Positions 4,799 to 6,370 of a stretch of DNA of 6,370 bases are shown here, piece by piece. A program made the position numbers and the translations under genes. The notes under the pieces were generated by a model. It did no database searches. It was not told where the DNA came from and worked only from the letters and a program-made list of their open reading frames with translations. The DNA comes from an uncultured Clostridia bacterium (GTDB lineage: Bacteria > Bacillota > Clostridia > Lachnospirales > CAMVHY01): assembly GCA_946415665.1 (NCBI GenBank), contig CAMKTI010000102.1:1-6370 (forward strand). Reading direction: 5' to 3'. Numbering within the stretch: the first letter of the stretch is position 1; each line of letters opens with the position of its first letter.

Positions 4799-5368
4799 TT
4801 ATAAAAAAATAATCCCTGCGCAACCAAAAAACAAAATCACAAATAAAATATTTAAATTCCTGAACTTATATAAGATCACAAAAGCAAATAAAAACAAAAA
4901 AAATTTTTTTATGTCAAGCCAACTCGCTATATCAAAAATATTATTATTAAACTCGCGCAAACAAGATTTATCAAACATCTTTATAAACGTAATAAAAATT
5001 AAACTTGCAGACACAGCTTTTAATCCATAAATAATATCTTTTATAAAAACAAATTTATTTGACTTGCTTAATTTATTAATCACAGTCAAAAAAATAATTG
5101 CAATTAAAAACGATGGCAAACAAACTCCAAACAAACTTATTAAAGCACCAATCAATTTATATTTTTTATATCCAACAAAAACAGAAATATTAGTCGCGAT
5201 TGGTCCAGGTGTAACTTGTGCTATCGAAATTATACTTAAAAAATCTTTTTCCGAAACAAATTTATTTTTTACAAGTTCATCAAATAGCATCGCAATCATT
5301 GCGTAACCGCCGCCAAAACTTAATAAACTTGTTTTAAAAAATATAATAAACAAACCAAATAAATTCAT
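4799..5368 (-). CDS. chrA: Chromate transporter family protein, single CHR domain
   Basis: CHR-family proteins are inner-membrane carriers; the characterised members export chromate, but the native substrate of most clostridial members is unknown. The 189 residues correspond to one CHR domain with about six hydrophobic segments. The signature SFGGGYAMI lies at 17-25 near the first helix. AQVTPGPIA (50-58) and VFVGYK (63-68) follow in the standard order. ATG 5368 is chosen because GGAG lies 6 bases upstream; a TTG at 5380 would include that site in the coding region. The stop ends 30 bases before the rnz start, so the two are probably co-transcribed. Short CHR proteins usually occur as two adjacent half-genes forming a heteromer. 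No second half is present here, since the upstream neighbour is divergent and the downstream one is rnz. It may act as a homodimer, pair with a distant gene, or be a relic. Confidence 0.85.
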   Translation of the reverse strand: MNLFGLFIIFFKTSLLSFGGGYAMIAMLFDELVKNKFVSEKDFLSIISIAQVTPGPIATNISVFVGYKKYKLIGALISLFGVCLPSFLIAIIFLTVINKLSKSNKFVFIKDIIYGLKAVSASLIFITFIKMFDKSCLREFNNNIFDIASWLDIKKFFLFLFAFVILYKFRNLNILFVILFFGCAGIIFL

Positions 5369-5479
5369 GCCATTCTCCAAATCAAATATTAATCAATCAC
5401 AAACCTATTTTTCATATCAAAATTAATATTTATACCGTTACAATAAAAAAATTTATTTCATAACAAATAAGTTATAAAC
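5369..5479. other. Divergent intergenic region between chrA and the SSB-like gene
   Basis: The chrA ribosome binding site GGAG is at 5378-5375 on the minus strand. The remainder is about 85% A/T and has no coding frame. Both divergent promoters must lie here, but only weak matches are seen, for example TATAAA at 5473-5478 and TTTTCA-16-TATACC at 5409-5436 on the plus strand. None is good enough to call. Confidence 0.35.
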
Positions 5480-5533
5480 AAAACTCACCATGAATAAAAA
5501 TATATAAATTCAAATCAAAGGTGAGTTTTTTTT
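5480..5533 (+). promoter_or_regulatory. Leader hairpin masking the ribosome binding site of the SSB-like gene
   Basis: AAAACTCACC (5480-5489) and GGTGAGTTTT (5520-5529) form a perfect 10-bp inverted repeat with a 30-base loop. The right arm contains GGTGA, the only Shine-Dalgarno-like sequence before the ATG at 5534 (8 bases away). Eight T residues (5526-5533) follow the G-C part of the stem directly. Paired, the structure would hide the ribosome binding site and resembles an attenuator; open, it allows translation. The loop contains a five-codon frame (ATG 5490 to TAA 5507) with no ribosome binding site. Autoregulation by a single-strand nucleic-acid-binding product is a reasonable inference. 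Confidence 0.6.
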
Positions 5534-6145
5534 ATGCAGAAAAACAATCTTATTAATATTAGTGGTCAAGTGATAAATATACAAACCAAAAACTATAAAC
5601 TCAATAAAGAAATTTTTTACATGTTTTATATAAAAACAAAACGATTAAGCGAAACTTATGACACACTGCCCGTTATCATCCCTAAAAAAATTTGCGACTT
5701 TAATTTATTACAAGAAAATCAATTTATAAATATAAAAGGCGAAATTAGAACTTATAATAATTCCGAATTAAATTTTAAGTTAAACAATACAAAGCTAATT
5801 CTAGTCATATACGCGCAAAATATTTTTCAATATCAACAAAATAATCTTAATCAAGTCTTTTTAACCGGCCACCTATGTAAAAATCCAACGTACAGAAAAA
5901 CTCCATTCGGTCGAGAAATTAGCGACATTTTATTAAAAATAAAACGTTCCGATAATAAACTAGATTATATTCCATGTATTTCATGGGGAAAAAACGCGCG
6001 ACGAGCATTAAAATTTAATCTTTCCGACAAAATAAAAATTCACGGCCGAATACAAAGCCGTGAATACCAAAAAAAAACAATAACAGGCGAAACTTTAAAT
6101 AAAACAACATACGAAGTATCAGTCTTTAAAATAAATTCCGATTAA
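5534..6145 (+). CDS. Two-OB-fold single-stranded DNA-binding protein (clostridial type)
   Basis: The 203-residue protein has two OB-fold halves. Residues 5-98 form a divergent first OB domain (INISGQVI, LPVIIPKKI, INIKGEIRTYNN). Residues 106-200 form an SSB/PriB-like second domain with NQVFLTGHLCKNPTYRKTP, FGREISDILL, DYIPCISWGKNARRA and KIKIHGRIQSREYQKK. This layout is typical of a conserved clostridial SSB-like family distinct from the essential tetrameric SSB. The protein ends KINSD, so the acidic tip (DDDIPF-like) by which true SSB recruits partner proteins is absent. It probably binds single-stranded DNA in an accessory role; direct function in this family is not established to my knowledge. 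The gene stands alone on the plus strand, and the converging tRNA-Ala gene ends 15 bases after its stop. No terminator is visible between them. Confidence 0.88.
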   Translation: MQKNNLINISGQVINIQTKNYKLNKEIFYMFYIKTKRLSETYDTLPVIIPKKICDFNLLQENQFINIKGEIRTYNNSELNFKLNNTKLILVIYAQNIFQYQQNNLNQVFLTGHLCKNPTYRKTPFGREISDILLKIKRSDNKLDYIPCISWGKNARRALKFNLSDKIKIHGRIQSREYQKKTITGETLNKTTYEVSVFKINSD

Positions 6146-6160
6146 GAGCTTAAAACCAAC

Positions 6161-6233
6161 TGGAGACGGCGAGATTCGAACTCGCGACCCTCTGCTTGCA
6201 AGGCAGATGCTCTCCCAACTGAGCTACGCCCCC
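6161..6233 (-). tRNA. tRNA-Ala (anticodon TGC)
   Basis: The minus strand folds as a full 73-base cloverleaf. The acceptor stem pairs GGGGGCG with CGTCTCC and includes the G3-U70 pair that identifies alanine tRNA. The anticodon arm is TCTGC-CTTGCAA-GCAGA and the T-loop is TTCGAAT. The discriminator is A (6161). CCA is not encoded; the next bases are GTT. It is the last gene of the rRNA cluster. Confidence 0.97.
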
Positions 6234-6234
6234 A

Positions 6235-6308
<74 letters not shown>

Positions 6309-6315
6309 TTTCAAT

Positions 6316-6370
6316 TCCGGCAGCCACCTGCTCTCCCACATCGTCTCCAATGCAGTACCATCGGCCGCCT
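6316..6370 (-). rRNA. rrf: 5S ribosomal RNA, 3' part
   Basis: On the minus strand the segment contains GCCGATGGTACTGC, GGGAGAGCAGGTGGCTGCCGG and related blocks that are characteristic of the 3' half of bacterial 5S rRNA. The 5' half lies beyond the right edge. Only about 7 bases separate its end from tRNA-Ile. The exact 3' end could shift by a few bases. 5S followed by tRNA genes marks the distal end of an rRNA operon, or a 5S placed elsewhere in a rearranged one. Confidence 0.9.

Noticed and set aside
5064..5306. Plus-strand 80-codon frame within chrA
   Set aside because: Antisense to the conserved CHR signature region; no start signal.
5490..5507. Five-codon leader peptide (ATG to TAA) in the hairpin loop
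   Set aside because: It has no ribosome binding site and no run of regulatory codons; short frames of this kind are common by chance.

Overview
The window is very AT-rich, with long A/T homopolymers and GC-rich RNA genes. The recognisable genes point to a low-GC Firmicute, most likely of the class Clostridia: a two-OB-fold SSB-like protein of the clostridial type, a membrane protein with a clostridial MPN-like head, a Bacillus-type RNase Z with an exosite arm, and AGGAG/GGGGGAG ribosome binding sites. Extreme AT bias, slippage-prone homopolymers, a decayed transposase and very tight tRNA packing suggest a small, possibly host-restricted genome. That last point is inference; the sequence alone does not name the organism.

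Layout. (a) Positions 1-1129, minus strand: the first 376 codons of a membrane protein with a catalytically degenerate MPN/JAB-like N-terminal domain, one transmembrane segment and a long charged tail running off the left edge. (b) 1284-1643, plus strand: acpS, the holo-ACP synthase, divergent from the first gene. (c) 1643-2484: a degenerate IS5-family element whose insertion point lies inside the acpS stop codon. It pushed the acpS terminator (2496-2527) more than 850 bases away from its gene. The transposase carries two frameshifts, a nonsense codon and a lost catalytic Glu. (d) 3697-2571, minus strand: three small unrecognised genes in a row. They are a 52-residue peptide with an LPKTG motif and hydrophobic tail, a 114-residue N-terminally anchored charged protein, and a 176-residue coiled-coil protein. 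(e) 5368-3851, minus strand: a single-domain CHR-family (chromate transporter) gene directly followed by rnz, which probably starts at a TTG codon. A terminator follows at 3774-3816. (f) 5534-6145, plus strand: the SSB-like gene, with its ribosome binding site buried in a perfect 10-bp inverted repeat. (g) 6370-6161, minus strand: the 3' end of a 5S rRNA followed almost without spacers by tRNA-Ile(GAT) and tRNA-Ala(TGC). This is the distal end of an rRNA operon, converging on the SSB-like gene.

How the genes work together. acpS (fatty acid synthesis), rnz (tRNA 3' maturation) and the rRNA/tRNA cluster are housekeeping genes. RNase Z is functionally relevant here because neither tRNA gene encodes its CCA end. 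The most unusual material is the IS-in-stop-codon event, the SD-occluding leader of the SSB-like gene and the orphan membrane/coiled-coil gene trio. I see no clear defence system, CRISPR array or biosynthetic cluster.
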